This document shows, one piece after another, positions 18,355 to 27,373 of a stretch of DNA of 64,000 nucleotides. Location: NCBI GenBank assembly GCA_022841325.1, contig JALHRS010000018.1, positions 17,975 to 81,974 of the forward strand. The letters run 5' to 3'. Within the stretch, counting starts at the first letter, position 1. Each line of letters starts with the position of its first letter. The DNA is from Lysobacterales bacterium (GTDB lineage Bacteria; Pseudomonadota; Gammaproteobacteria; Xanthomonadales; SZUA-5). The notes under the pieces are model-generated. The model worked only from the letters and a program-made list of their open reading frames with translations. It was not told where the DNA came from and searched no databases. Position numbers and translations under genes: made by a program.

Positions 18355-19317
18355 ATGTCCCACACCGAAATTCACGAATCCAGCATTCCGCTCCATTGCG
18401 GCGGCATGCGCTGTGACGCCGCCCTGGCGCAGGCTTTTCCGCAATTTTCCCGCTCCAGGCTCAGCGCCTGGCTGAAGGATGGCCAGATTCTGGTCGAAGG
18501 CCGCACCGCCAAGCCGCGCGAACCGGTGCGTGGCGGCGAGAGCGTGCGCCTGACCGCCGAGGTGGAAACGGCCATCAGCGACAGCGCCGAGGACATCGCG
18601 CTGGAGATCCTGGCCGAAGACCCGGACTTCTTCGTCATCAACAAGCCGGCCGGTCTGGTGGTGCATCCCGGCGCCGGCAATCGCACCGGCACGCTGGTCA
18701 ACGCCCTGCTGCACCATGATCCCGCGCTGTCGGCGCTGCCGCGCGCGGGCGTGGTTCACCGGCTGGACAAGGACACCAGTGGCGTCATGGTGGTGGCACG
18801 CACGCTGGAAACCCACCACACCCTGGTCAAGGCCCTGGCCCTGCGTCAGGTCAAGCGCGAGTACCTGGCCCTGGTCAATGGCTGCGTCATTGCCGGCGGC
18901 ACCGTCGACGAGCCGATCGGACGCCATCCCACTGATCGCCTGCGCCAGGCCGTGATCCACACCGGCAAGCCGGCGATCAGTCATTACCGCGTTGCCGAAC
19001 GCTTCCGAGCCCATACCCTGCTCAGGGTGTCGCTGGAAACCGGACGCACCCATCAGATCCGCGTGCATCTGTCGCATCTGCGCTGGCCGATCGTCGGTGA
19101 TCCGCTCTATGGCGGCTCGCTGCGGATCCCGGCCGGTGCCTCCGAGGAAGTCAAGGTCGCGCTGCGCGGATTCCGAAGGCAGGCGCTGCATGCCGAGACC
19201 CTGGCCTTCCAGCATCCGCGCCGGCCCGACGAGGAAGTGCGCACCAGCGCACCGGTGCCCGAGGATTACCGGATGCTGCTGAACATCATCCGCAGCGAAC
19301 CCGTACCCGAACGCTGA
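18355..19317 (+). CDS. rluD: 23S rRNA pseudouridine synthase RluD
   Basis: 320 residues. An S4 RNA-binding domain (about 13-75) is followed by the RluA-family catalytic core with HRLDKDTSG (catalytic Asp138), PAGLVVHPG and ETGRTHQIRVHL. RluD makes pseudouridines 1911, 1915 and 1917 in helix 69 of 23S rRNA. ATG 18355 is chosen; an in-frame ATG at 18340 would add five residues. Upstream sequence in the same frame is open for a long way but is antisense to bamD and not part of the protein. The stop TGA overlaps the ATG of pgeF (TGATG), so the two are translationally coupled. Confidence 0.93.
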   Translation: MSHTEIHESSIPLHCGGMRCDAALAQAFPQFSRSRLSAWLKDGQILVEGRTAKPREPVRGGESVRLTAEVETAISDSAEDIALEILAEDPDFFVINKPAGLVVHPGAGNRTGTLVNALLHHDPALSALPRAGVVHRLDKDTSGVMVVARTLETHHTLVKALALRQVKREYLALVNGCVIAGGTVDEPIGRHPTDRLRQAVIHTGKPAISHYRVAERFRAHTLLRVSLETGRTHQIRVHLSHLRWPIVGDPLYGGSLRIPAGASEEVKVALRGFRRQALHAETLAFQHPRRPDEEVRTSAPVPEDYRMLLNIIRSEPVPER

Positions 19318-20147
19318 TGGTCGCCGCCTACACCCTCGCTGTTCCCGGCTGGATCGAGGCCAGCGGCCTGCCGGCGGGTGTACGCGGCGGCTGCGCCACG
19401 CGTCTGTTCGAGGGCGTGTCGGCGGCGCCCTTTGGACCGGCCAACTATGGCGATCGCACTGGCGATGATCTCGATGCGGTGACCCGCAACCGGGCTCTGC
19501 TGCGCCAGCGCCTGGATCTGCCCGCCGAGCCGGTCTGGCTGCGTCAGGTGCATGGGCGTGCCGTCCAGGTCGTCGATGCGGCTGAGTCAACGTTCCGCAG
19601 CGGCGAGCCGCCCGAGGCCGATGCCTGCATCATCCGTGGTCAGGGCGCGGTCGCCGTGGTCCAGACCGCCGACTGCCTGCCGATTCTGCTGGCGGCGCGC
19701 GATCAGCCGCTGGTGGCCGCCATCCACGCCGGCTGGCGCGGTCTGGCCGGTGGCGTGATCGAAAGCACGCTGGCGCAACTGCAGCACGATCCGGGACAGT
19801 TGCACGCCTGGCTGGGGCCGGCCATCGGCCAGCAGGCCTTCGAGGTCGGACCGGAAGTGCGTCGCGCCTTTGTCGATCAGCATTTTCATGCCATCGAGTG
19901 CTTCTCCCGCGGTCACGGCGACCGCTGGCACGCCGACCTCTACGCGCTGGCCCGGCTGCGCCTGCAGGCAGCGGGCATCGAGTCCATCCGCGGTGGCAAC
20001 TGGTGCACGCACGACGACGCCCGAAGCTTCCATTCCTTCCGCCGCGACGGCGCCGCCAGCGGGCGCATGGCCACTCTGATCTGGCGCACGGAGTCCGTCG
20101 CAGCCGGAGCGGCGCCGGGCAAGCCCGGCCACAGCAGCTGTCCTTGA
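19317..20147 (+). CDS. pgeF: Multicopper-type purine nucleoside phosphorylase / peptidoglycan-editing factor (YfiH family)
   Basis: 276 residues of the DUF152/LACC1 family. Zinc or metal ligands and catalytic residues are conserved: RQVHG (His79), QTADCLP (Cys120) and IHAGWRG (His137), followed by GPAIGQQAFEVG and the CTHDD..FHSFRRDG ending. Bacterial YfiH/PgeF corrects peptidoglycan precursors misloaded with serine, and family members have adenosine/inosine phosphorylase and deaminase activity. Its start overlaps the rluD stop, the same gene order as in E. coli (rluD-yfiH). The last 20 residues beyond LIWRTESV are low in conservation. Confidence 0.9.
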   Translation: MVAAYTLAVPGWIEASGLPAGVRGGCATRLFEGVSAAPFGPANYGDRTGDDLDAVTRNRALLRQRLDLPAEPVWLRQVHGRAVQVVDAAESTFRSGEPPEADACIIRGQGAVAVVQTADCLPILLAARDQPLVAAIHAGWRGLAGGVIESTLAQLQHDPGQLHAWLGPAIGQQAFEVGPEVRRAFVDQHFHAIECFSRGHGDRWHADLYALARLRLQAAGIESIRGGNWCTHDDARSFHSFRRDGAASGRMATLIWRTESVAAGAAPGKPGHSSCP

Positions 20148-20239
20148 TCTGCGCGTCCCGTTCTGCATCGACTTCGGCAGGCTTTTGAGGCTGCCGTTAC
20201 AGGGTCGGGCAGTCTGCGGATGCTCGCGCCCTGAAGGCG

Positions 20240-20815
20240 CTAAGCAGAACCAGCTCCGCTGCGGCTGCTGCGCCGGCGTGGCTTGGGGACCAGCGATTTG
20301 GCCAGGCGCCAGGCGTCGGCGCCGTCTTCGTAATAGCCGCTGTGGGCGCCGAAGCGGCGGTAGCCGCGGCTCTCGTACAGGGCCAGAGCGGTGGTGTTGT
20401 CCTGGCGCACTTCCAGGCGGATCTCGCCGAGGCCGTTGGCCCGGGCAATGCGCTCCAGTCGCTGCAGCAGCAAGGCGCCCAAACCCTGACCGCGAGCGGC
20501 AGACGATACGGCGATCGAATAGACGCGGCAGCTGCGGATGCCACGTCGGCGCAGCAACAGCGCGTAACCGAGCAGTTGCTGCTGACTCACGGCCACGATC
20601 AGATCGCTGCTTTGAGCCTGCACGTGATGCAGGAACTGGCGCCGACGCATGCGATCACCGCTGAACACGGCTTGCTCCAGGGCATCCAGGGCCTCCACAT
20701 CGCCGACGCCGGCACGTCGCAGACGCAGTCCCGGCGCGCGCTTGGGGCTGCGTTTGGCAGTGCCCGCCGGGCGTCGCGCAGATGCTCCCCGGCGGCTGAA
20801 CAGATGTGTGTTCAC
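20240..20815 (-). CDS. GNAT-family N-acetyltransferase, RimI-like
   Basis: About 192 residues from GTG 20815; longer in-frame extension is possible but basic and unconserved. The acetyl-CoA binding signature is SSAARGQGLGALLLQRLE, and the GNAT end-motif is NTTALALYESRGYRRFG. The N-terminal tail (about 35 residues) and C-terminal tail are Arg/Ser-rich. RimI-type enzymes acetylate protein N-termini such as ribosomal protein bS18. It faces a RimK-like ligase across 150 bp; GNAT and RimK-like genes often occur together, which suggests a common peptide or protein modification. Substrate unknown. Confidence 0.8.
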   Translation of the reverse strand: MNTHLFSRRGASARRPAGTAKRSPKRAPGLRLRRAGVGDVEALDALEQAVFSGDRMRRRQFLHHVQAQSSDLIVAVSQQQLLGYALLLRRRGIRSCRVYSIAVSSAARGQGLGALLLQRLERIARANGLGEIRLEVRQDNTTALALYESRGYRRFGAHSGYYEDGADAWRLAKSLVPKPRRRSSRSGAGSA

Positions 20816-20967
20816 TCGCTGTTTCCGTCCATGAATCCTGTGCCAGACTATGCGCCGCGCGCCGGGCAGACTGCCAGCGGGCGCCACCGCGACGGCCGGT
20901 TGCCGTCACCCCACGCCCCCCGTATGGCCGCGCTGCGGTCAGTATGGGTGCGCAGGTTCAGGACCAC

Positions 20968-22449
20968 ATGAGTCGCCTGGTCATCGTTGTCGAGAAAGCC
21001 TCCGACTGGGGTAGCTATCACCCCTCGGACAATGTGGTTACCGCGATGGACTACTTGAAGGAGCCGATCCGGCCCGACGAGGAGCGCACGCAGGTGATCA
21101 ATCTCTGCCGCAGCTACAAGTATCTGGGCGCGGGCTACTATGTCTCGCTGCTGGCCGAGGCCCGCGGGCACAAGGTGATTCCTTCGGTGCGCGCGATCAA
21201 TGATCTGCGCCGGCGCTCGCTCTACGGTCTGGACATCGAAGACCTCAACGCCAAGCTCTCGCGCTCGCTGGCGCAGGATCGCGACACCACCGATTTCGGC
21301 ATTCTGGTGTACTTCGGCGAAACCGCTTCGGAGCCGCTCAAGGATCTGGCCCGACAGGTGTTCGAGGCCTTCCCCTGTCCGATCCTGCGGATCGAATTCG
21401 AGCGCGACAGCGTCTGGCAGATCAATGCGGTCAAGCCAGCCGGCATGCACACACTCAGCGATGCCCAGGAAGACGCCTTCGCGGCAGCCCTGAACCGCTT
21501 CAGCACCAAGCTCTGGCGCAGCAAGCGCACGCCGAAGAAGTATCGCTACGACATCGCCATGCTGCAGGATCCAGCCGAGCAGTTTCCGCCGTCCAACAAG
21601 AAGGCCCTGAAGGCCTTCATCGCCGCCGGCAAGGAGCTCGGCATCGAGGTCGATCCGATCGAGCGCGACGATTACGCCCGGCTGGCCGAGTACGACGCCC
21701 TGTTCATCCGCGAGACCACCGCGCTCGATCACCACACCTACCGCTTTGCCAACAAGGCCGAGAAGGAAGACATGGTGGTGATCGACGATCCGACCTCGAT
21801 CCTGCGCTGCACCAACAAGATCTTCCTGTCGGATCTGTTGAAGAGCCGCAAGCTGCCCACGCCGCGCACCGAGATCCTGTTCCGCGACGAGGCCAAGCGC
21901 ATTGCCGAACTCGGTGATCTGCTCGGCTTTCCGATCGTGCTCAAGGTGCCGGACGGCTCCTTCTCGCGTGGTGTGGTCAAGGCCAGCGATCCGGAATCCC
22001 TGAAGCGCGCCTCGGATGAACTGTTCCAGCAGTCGGCACTGGTGCTGGCGCAGGAATACATGCCCACCGATTTCGATTGGCGTATCGGCGTGCTCAATCG
22101 CGAGGCCATCTACGCCTGTCAGTACTTCATGTCGCGGGGGCATTGGCAGATCTACAACCATGCGGCCAAGGGTGACGCCCGCACCGGCAGCTTCAAGACC
22201 CTGCCGATACGCGAAGTGCCCAGCGAAGTGGTGAAGCTGGCGCTGCGCGCCACCCAGGCGATCGGCGACGGTCTCTACGGTGTCGACCTCAAGCAGGTCG
22301 GCGACCGCGTCGTCATCATCGAGGTCAACGACAATCCCAACATCGACTGGGGCGTCGAAGACGCTTATCTCGGCCAGGACCTGTATCGCCGGGTCATGGG
22401 CGAGTTCCTGCGCCGGCTGGAGCGCAAGCGTCTGGGTGTGGCGGACTAG
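20968..22449 (+). CDS. RimK-family ATP-grasp ligase with extra N-terminal domain
   Basis: 493 residues from ATG 20968 (AGGA upstream). The C-terminal 270 residues form an ATP-grasp fold, with FPIVLKVPDGSFSRGVVK for ATP binding, QEYMPTDFDWRIGVL, and the metal-binding IIEVNDNPNIDWGVED. About 200 residues before it form the RimK-like N-terminal domain found in the 'RimK family protein' group, longer than E. coli RimK (300). RimK adds glutamates to ribosomal protein bS6; relatives make other carboxylate-amine ligations. The neighbouring divergent GNAT gene supports a role in peptide or protein tail modification. Substrate undetermined. Confidence 0.88.
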   Translation: MSRLVIVVEKASDWGSYHPSDNVVTAMDYLKEPIRPDEERTQVINLCRSYKYLGAGYYVSLLAEARGHKVIPSVRAINDLRRRSLYGLDIEDLNAKLSRSLAQDRDTTDFGILVYFGETASEPLKDLARQVFEAFPCPILRIEFERDSVWQINAVKPAGMHTLSDAQEDAFAAALNRFSTKLWRSKRTPKKYRYDIAMLQDPAEQFPPSNKKALKAFIAAGKELGIEVDPIERDDYARLAEYDALFIRETTALDHHTYRFANKAEKEDMVVIDDPTSILRCTNKIFLSDLLKSRKLPTPRTEILFRDEAKRIAELGDLLGFPIVLKVPDGSFSRGVVKASDPESLKRASDELFQQSALVLAQEYMPTDFDWRIGVLNREAIYACQYFMSRGHWQIYNHAAKGDARTGSFKTLPIREVPSEVVKLALRATQAIGDGLYGVDLKQVGDRVVIIEVNDNPNIDWGVEDAYLGQDLYRRVMGEFLRRLERKRLGVAD

Positions 22450-22653
22450 TTGTCGGTTGCTGGTTGCTGGTTGTCGGTTGCTGGTTGTCGGTTGCCGGTA
22501 AGAGCGGGCTCACGCGGAGGCGCGGAGGCTGCGGAGAACAGCGTGTGCGGTCTGTGCTGGATCTGGACTGGTTCGAACCCTTCCGAGCCCTGGCTCATGC
22601 TGTTCCCAACAACCGAGAACCGACAACCAACAACCAACAACCAGCCCTTCGCT
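22449..22653. repeat. 7-bp-period tandem repeats (family G) and a family A fragment
   Basis: 22449-22498 is a run of seven-base units, GGTTGCT alternating with GGTTGTC. It begins at the stop codon of the RimK-like gene. 22508-22545 is a family A fragment (CGCGGAGGCGCGGAGG). 22606-22643 holds the opposite-strand form (CAACCAA/CGACAAC units), next to the 3' end of the glycosylase gene. The two G arrays are complementary, so the transcript could form a long stem. Confidence 0.75.
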
Positions 22654-23154
22654 TCACCCCGCCAGCGCCTGATGCCATTGCCGGGTCTTCTCCGCCAGCG
22701 CCATGCCGGCGTGGGCCGGACTGGTCGAGGGCAGACGGATCAGCTGCAGCGGCGGCGCAGCGGGCAAGCGGTGGCGGCGATAGAGGTCGGCGGCGGCGGC
22801 GCCGTTGAAACAGATCCGGGTGATGCTCGGCTGTACCTGCAGGAGTTCGGCGATGGCATTGGGCTGCGCGCTCTGTCGATCAATCGCCGAATCCAGACTA
22901 CCCGGACGCTGGCAGTGCACCAGCACGTCCCAGACCGCAATTCCTGCCTGCAGCAAGGCCTCGACCCGTTGTCGATAAGGCAGCTCGGCTGCGATGCCGC
23001 ACCACCTGCACAGGATGGGCCAGAAGGCATTGCGCGGATGCGCGTAGTACTGCTGCGCCTGCAGCGATGCCACGCCGGGCATGCTGCCCAGGATCAGCAG
23101 CCGCGGCCGTTCGCCGAGCAGCGGCGGGAAGCTGGATATGCGGGGCTCGGGCAT
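22654..23154 (-). CDS. DNA-deoxyinosine (hypoxanthine-DNA) glycosylase, UDG superfamily
   Basis: 166 residues from ATG 23154, matching the family length. Motif 1 is LILGSMPGVASL, followed by QQYYAHPRNAFWPIL, typical of the HDG group (UDG family 6). GIAVWDVLVHCQRPGSLDSAI and the end motif RLPSTSPAHAG close the active site. HDG enzymes remove hypoxanthine from deaminated adenine and have little uracil activity. Sequence further upstream is open but antisense to repeats and was not included. Stand-alone gene. Confidence 0.85.
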   Translation of the reverse strand: MPEPRISSFPPLLGERPRLLILGSMPGVASLQAQQYYAHPRNAFWPILCRWCGIAAELPYRQRVEALLQAGIAVWDVLVHCQRPGSLDSAIDRQSAQPNAIAELLQVQPSITRICFNGAAAADLYRRHRLPAAPPLQLIRLPSTSPAHAGMALAEKTRQWHQALAG

Positions 23155-23679
23155 CAGGGTCAGTATTCGGTGTTGATCACGGCAGCGCATGTTCGCAGGA
23201 TCCGAAGTCGTCCGGGAAGCGGCGTTCGGGCGATTCGCCTTGGGTCGCAGTCCGGTGATGCGTCCGAGCGGCTTTGAGGAGGGCCGCGCGCCTGCGCGGC
23301 CGCTCTTGAGCTCCAGGCAAGGCAAAGCGGCGCCGCAGCGCGGCGCCCTCCACAGCAGTGACGAACCAGGCCGGGTCCGCGGGCCATTCCAGCGCTGGGC
23401 GCGACTATCGCGTCGCCGGTCGCGCCGCAAGGGCGCTCCTACGGTCAAGATCTCACGGCCCGTCGGCAGTGACTGATCCAGCCCAGTCTCCCGAGAATTC
23501 ACCGCTCTTCTCCGCGTTCTCTCTGCTTTTCCTTTGCGTACTCTGCGTCCTGCTTCTGACGACGATCTGCCTCAGGGCCGGATCGTCGCGTCGCCGATCG
23601 CTGTGTTGCACAGCACTACACTTTTCCCACACCGCCACCAATGCGAAACTCGGGATATCCGAACACACAAGGTGATGGC
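23155..23679. repeat. Repeat-filled spacer (families C, E, A)
   Basis: No gene is seen in 525 bp. Family C lies at 23271-23352. A family E fragment with CGCCGCAAGGGCGCTCCTACGG lies near 23405-23445. Reverse family A lies at 23503-23560 (CTCCGCGTTCTCTCTGC). The promoter of the Asp-box lipoprotein must lie in the last 100 bp, but I cannot single out hexamers. Confidence 0.65.
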
Positions 23680-26600
23680 ATGTCCGGTCGTTGTTTGTTG
23701 CCTCTGCTGGCCCTGCTGCTGGGCGCCTGCGCGAGTACGCCCAGGCTCGACTACAGCCCGGCGCCGGCGCCGATCAAGGACCCTGACGCGGTGCCCATCG
23801 GTGAGTTCATGGCCACGGTCTACAGCTACCCCACCGGGCGCTTCGATCCGCGCTGGCTGGAAGCAGCGCGCGCCAGCGATGCCAAGGTGGCTGCCGATCT
23901 GCCCCTGGGCCAGTTCTCGCACCTGAAGGCCGGCACTTCGCTGAATCCGGATGCATTCACGCCCCTGGGGCCGCAGCCCATCCAGAACGGTCTGGACAAC
24001 AACTCGGGCCGGGTCAACGACATCGTGGTCTCGGCGCAACCGCTGATCGCGGGCAATCCCGATTCCTACCGCGTCTTCATTGCCAGCGATGGTGGCGGAG
24101 TCTGGCGCAGCGACAACTGCTGCAGTGCGGCGACCACCTTTGCGCCGGTCACCGACTCACCCGAAATCCAGTCGATCGCCATCGGCGATCTGGAGATCGA
24201 CCCCAACAACCCGGACGTGATCTACGCTGGCACCGGCGATCTGCGCTTCGGCTCCTGGTCCTTTGGTTCTGCCGGCGTCCTCAAGAGCAGCGACGGTGGC
24301 AACAGCTGGCGGGTGCTGGGGCGCGAACAGTTCGTGCCCAATTACCCGCCCAGTCTGTCGGCCTTTCCGCAGTATCAGGCGGTGGGCAAGGTGGTGGTGG
24401 ATCCGAACCAGTCCAGCCGGGTGATCGTCGGCACCAAGACTGGCCTGTATCTTTCCTATGACGCCGGCGAATCCTGGACCGGGCCCTGCCTGACCAATCC
24501 CTATGGCCCGAACAGCGTCAATCCACACCGGCAGGACATCACGGGTCTGCTGGCACTGAACTTCGGCGGCAACACCACGTTGATTGCCGCGGTGGGCACC
24601 CGCGGCACGGCCACGCCGGTGCAGCCGGATCTGAACATGAATGGCGCCAACGGCATCTACCGGGCGCCGATGCCGGCGGCTGGTTGTCCGGTGGGTTGGG
24701 AACTGATCTCGCGCGCCGACAACGGCTGGCCGGCCGGGCTCGGCAATGGCGTCGGCCTGGGCGCCATCGGCCGTATCGAACTGGCGGCTGCACCGGGCAG
24801 TCCGAATGTGCTCTACGCCGAGGCCATAGCCGCGCAGGGATTCGCCATCGTCGGTCTGTGGCGCAGCATCGACGCCGGCAGCAGCTGGCAAGCGCGCGCG
24901 GTACCGGCCAATTTCCAGGGCTGCCCGCCGGGAACCCAGAACTGGTACAACGCCGGCATCAGCGTGTCTCCGACCAACGTCGACGATGTGGTGCTGAGCG
25001 CCTGGTGGACCTACCGATCCATCGATGGCGCCAGCAGTTTCATCAATCTGCTGTGCAACAACAACGAAGCGGTGGTGCACATCGATCAGCACGCCCGTGC
25101 CTTTGTCGGTGGCGACCCCGCGCGTTTGCTGATCGGCAATGATGGCGGCGTCTACTACAGCGCCAATGCCACACTGCCGACGCCGAATTTCATCCATCTC
25201 AACAACAGCCTCAACACCATCGAGTTCTATTCCGGCGACCTGATCGCCAACTTCGACAGCGCCAATCCGCGCGTGGTCATCGGCGGCGCCCAGGACAACG
25301 GCACCTCGGCGCTGGTCCAGTTCGGCGGCCAGGCCGGGCCCGGCGTCTGGCAGCACGCCTATGGTGGCGATGGCATCACCACCCGGATCGAGCCAGTGCT
25401 TGGCCAGCGCGTCTACATGTCCAGCCAGCGCGGCAATATCGTCGCCAGCACCAATGGGGCCAATGCCCCGGAACAGAACGCCAACGGACCGTGGTCGCCG
25501 GGCGAAGAGGGTGGCGACCGCAAGAGCTTTCTGATGCCCTTCGATCTGTACAAGTATGGCGACGTCAATGTCGTCGACAGCGGCTGCGACACCTTTCAGG
25601 GCTGCAACCATCTGATCGCCGGCACCTATCGGGTCTGGGAAAGCACCAACGGCGCCAGCGGCGCCACCGCCAGCGCGCGCTGGGTGCCGATCAGTCCGGA
25701 TCTGACCAAGAACAACCTCATTGTCGGCAGCGACAACCGCTCGGTGATCCAGTCCATCCGGTTCTCGGTGCCCACGCGGCGCGTGGCCATGGTCGGCACG
25801 CTGGATGGCAATGTCTGGTTCGGATTCGGCCTGGGCACCGGCTTTGCCAGCTGGCGCAACGTCACCGGCGGCAACACCGTGCTGCCCAACCGGCCGATCC
25901 TCGGTGTGGCCACCGATCCGCAGACGCCCACCATCGGCTACGCCGCCGTGGCCGGCTTTGGCGCCAATACCCCGGCCACGCCCGGACATGTCTACCAGGT
26001 GCGCTGCAACGCCGATTGCAGCAGCTTCAGCTGGCGCGATGTCAGCGGCAATCTGCCGGATGTGCCGGTCAACACGGTGATGGTGAATCCGTGGATTCCG
26101 ACCCAGGTCTTCGCCGGCAGCGACTGGGGCCTGTACTACACCGATAACGTGGAAGCGCCGCAGCCGATCTGGCGCCTGTTCCGCGGGCTGCCGCGGGTGA
26201 TGATCTGGGACATGGCCATCGACCGTGGCTTCACCACGCTGGCGGTGTTCACGCGCTCACGCGGCGCCTGGGTATGGCCGCTGCCGCGGGCGCTGGGACA
26301 GCCCAACCTCACCGGCTTGTGGACCGCCGCCGGTGAAGACGGCTGGGGCCTGAGCATGGCCCACCAGGGCACGGTGCTGGCGCCGGCCTGGTACACCTAC
26401 GATGGCAATGGTAGACCGGCCTGGATGCTGATCTCCGGGGCCGCCCTGCAGAGTGATGGCAGCTATACCGGCGAGGTCTACCGCTTTACCGGCACACCCT
26501 TTGCGCAGATCAGCGGCGTACCCGCCAATGATCCGGGCACACTGGTGGGCACGGCCAGGTTCACACCGCAATCTGACGACCGCCTGCGTTTCGACTACAC

Positions 26601-27072
26601 CGTCGACGGGGTCAGCCAGAGCAAGACCGTCGGTCGGGTGGCGCCGGGAGCCATCCCCGCCTGTCAGTTTGTTCAAGGCAGCCGCGCCAGCGCCGGCAAT
26701 CGCACCGATCTGTGGTGGAACGCCAGCGAATCGGGCTGGGGCATGCACCTGACCGAGGCCGGCAACCTGATCTTCGTGGCCTGGTACACCTACGCCGCCG
26801 ACCGCCAGCCGATGTGGCTGACCGCGGTGCTGCAGAAACAGGCCGACGGCAGTTTTGCCGGCGCCCTCAATCGCCCCAACGCCGGAACGCCCTTCCTGCA
26901 GATCAACGGCAGCGCCGCCACCAGCTTCCCGGTGCCCGAGGTCGGCAGCGCCACGCTGCGCTTCGTCGACGGTGAGCACGCCACGTTCAGTTACACCGTG
27001 GACGGTGTCAGCCAGCAGAAGAGCATCGAACGCCTGCTCTATGCCGGGCCGACGCAAAGTGTGTGTCAGTAG
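23680..27072 (+). CDS. Outer-surface lipoprotein with Asp-box/VPS10-like propeller and two C-terminal W/Y modules
   Basis: 1,130 residues from ATG 23680, chosen because it starts a lipoprotein signal peptide with lipobox LLGAC (Cys about 18) and has AAGGTG upstream. Residues 60-850 form a sialidase/VPS10-like propeller with Asp boxes such as SDGGGVWRS, SSDGGNSWRV, SYDAGESWTG and SIDAGSSWQA. Sialidase catalytic residues are not obvious, so enzyme activity is not claimed. Residues 860-990 and 1000-1125 are two W/Y modules (GEDGWGLSM / ESGWGMHL, AWYTYDGNGRPAW / AWYTYAADRQPMW, FDYTVDGVSQSK / FSYTVDGVSQQK), the best-preserved examples in the window. Probable role: cell-surface binding or glycan interaction. 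Confidence 0.82.
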   Translation: MSGRCLLPLLALLLGACASTPRLDYSPAPAPIKDPDAVPIGEFMATVYSYPTGRFDPRWLEAARASDAKVAADLPLGQFSHLKAGTSLNPDAFTPLGPQPIQNGLDNNSGRVNDIVVSAQPLIAGNPDSYRVFIASDGGGVWRSDNCCSAATTFAPVTDSPEIQSIAIGDLEIDPNNPDVIYAGTGDLRFGSWSFGSAGVLKSSDGGNSWRVLGREQFVPNYPPSLSAFPQYQAVGKVVVDPNQSSRVIVGTKTGLYLSYDAGESWTGPCLTNPYGPNSVNPHRQDITGLLALNFGGNTTLIAAVGTRGTATPVQPDLNMNGANGIYRAPMPAAGCPVGWELISRADNGWPAGLGNGVGLGAIGRIELAAAPGSPNVLYAEAIAAQGFAIVGLWRSIDAGSSWQARAVPANFQGCPPGTQNWYNAGISVSPTNVDDVVLSAWWTYRSIDGASSFINLLCNNNEAVVHIDQHARAFVGGDPARLLIGNDGGVYYSANATLPTPNFIHLNNSLNTIEFYSGDLIANFDSANPRVVIGGAQDNGTSALVQFGGQAGPGVWQHAYGGDGITTRIEPVLGQRVYMSSQRGNIVASTNGANAPEQNANGPWSPGEEGGDRKSFLMPFDLYKYGDVNVVDSGCDTFQGCNHLIAGTYRVWESTNGASGATASARWVPISPDLTKNNLIVGSDNRSVIQSIRFSVPTRRVAMVGTLDGNVWFGFGLGTGFASWRNVTGGNTVLPNRPILGVATDPQTPTIGYAAVAGFGANTPATPGHVYQVRCNADCSSFSWRDVSGNLPDVPVNTVMVNPWIPTQVFAGSDWGLYYTDNVEAPQPIWRLFRGLPRVMIWDMAIDRGFTTLAVFTRSRGAWVWPLPRALGQPNLTGLWTAAGEDGWGLSMAHQGTVLAPAWYTYDGNGRPAWMLISGAALQSDGSYTGEVYRFTGTPFAQISGVPANDPGTLVGTARFTPQSDDRLRFDYTVDGVSQSKTVGRVAPGAIPACQFVQGSRASAGNRTDLWWNASESGWGMHLTEAGNLIFVAWYTYAADRQPMWLTAVLQKQADGSFAGALNRPNAGTPFLQINGSAATSFPVPEVGSATLRFVDGEHATFSYTVDGVSQQKSIERLLYAGPTQSVCQ

Positions 27073-27373
27073 GCAGCTGTGGGAGCGGCTTCAGCCGCGA
27101 CGGCTGTTGTCGGGGATGACTGTCACGTAGCCCGCTGCGCGGCCAACGTGACCTACGACCGTGGGAGCTTCAGCCGCGACGGCTGTGGCTGTGGCTCTTG
27201 CTGGTGTAGGTCCAGACTTGTCTGGACGCTTCTCCATCCCCGCCAGAAGCCTTCGCGACTTGAGCCACTCCCACAGCAGCGACTGGCTACAAGCGAGCGC
27301 GGCTGAAGCCGCTCCCACAGGAAGCCACCCACCACCCACCACCCACCGACAACCGACAACCAGCAACCAACAA
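27073..27373. repeat. Dense mosaic of repeat families E, F, D and G
   Basis: 300 bp with at least six elements end to end. E is at 27078-27110 (GTGGGAGCGGCTTCAGCCGC), F at 27121-27155, E at 27158-27190, D at 27206-27231 (GGTCCAGACTTGTCTGGAC), and an inverted E at 27260-27322. The 7-bp-period array G at 27323-27376 consists of CCACCCA, CGACAAC and CAACCAA units. The last array runs into the stop region of the acyl-CoA dehydrogenase gene. Confidence 0.8.

Noticed and set aside
17482..19317. A 611-codon version of RluD
   Set aside because: The extra part is antisense to bamD; the RluD S4 domain begins just after ATG 18355.
23680..27072. Sialidase
   Set aside because: Asp boxes are present, but I could not find the arginine triad, Tyr/Glu pair and FRIP motif of catalytic sialidases.
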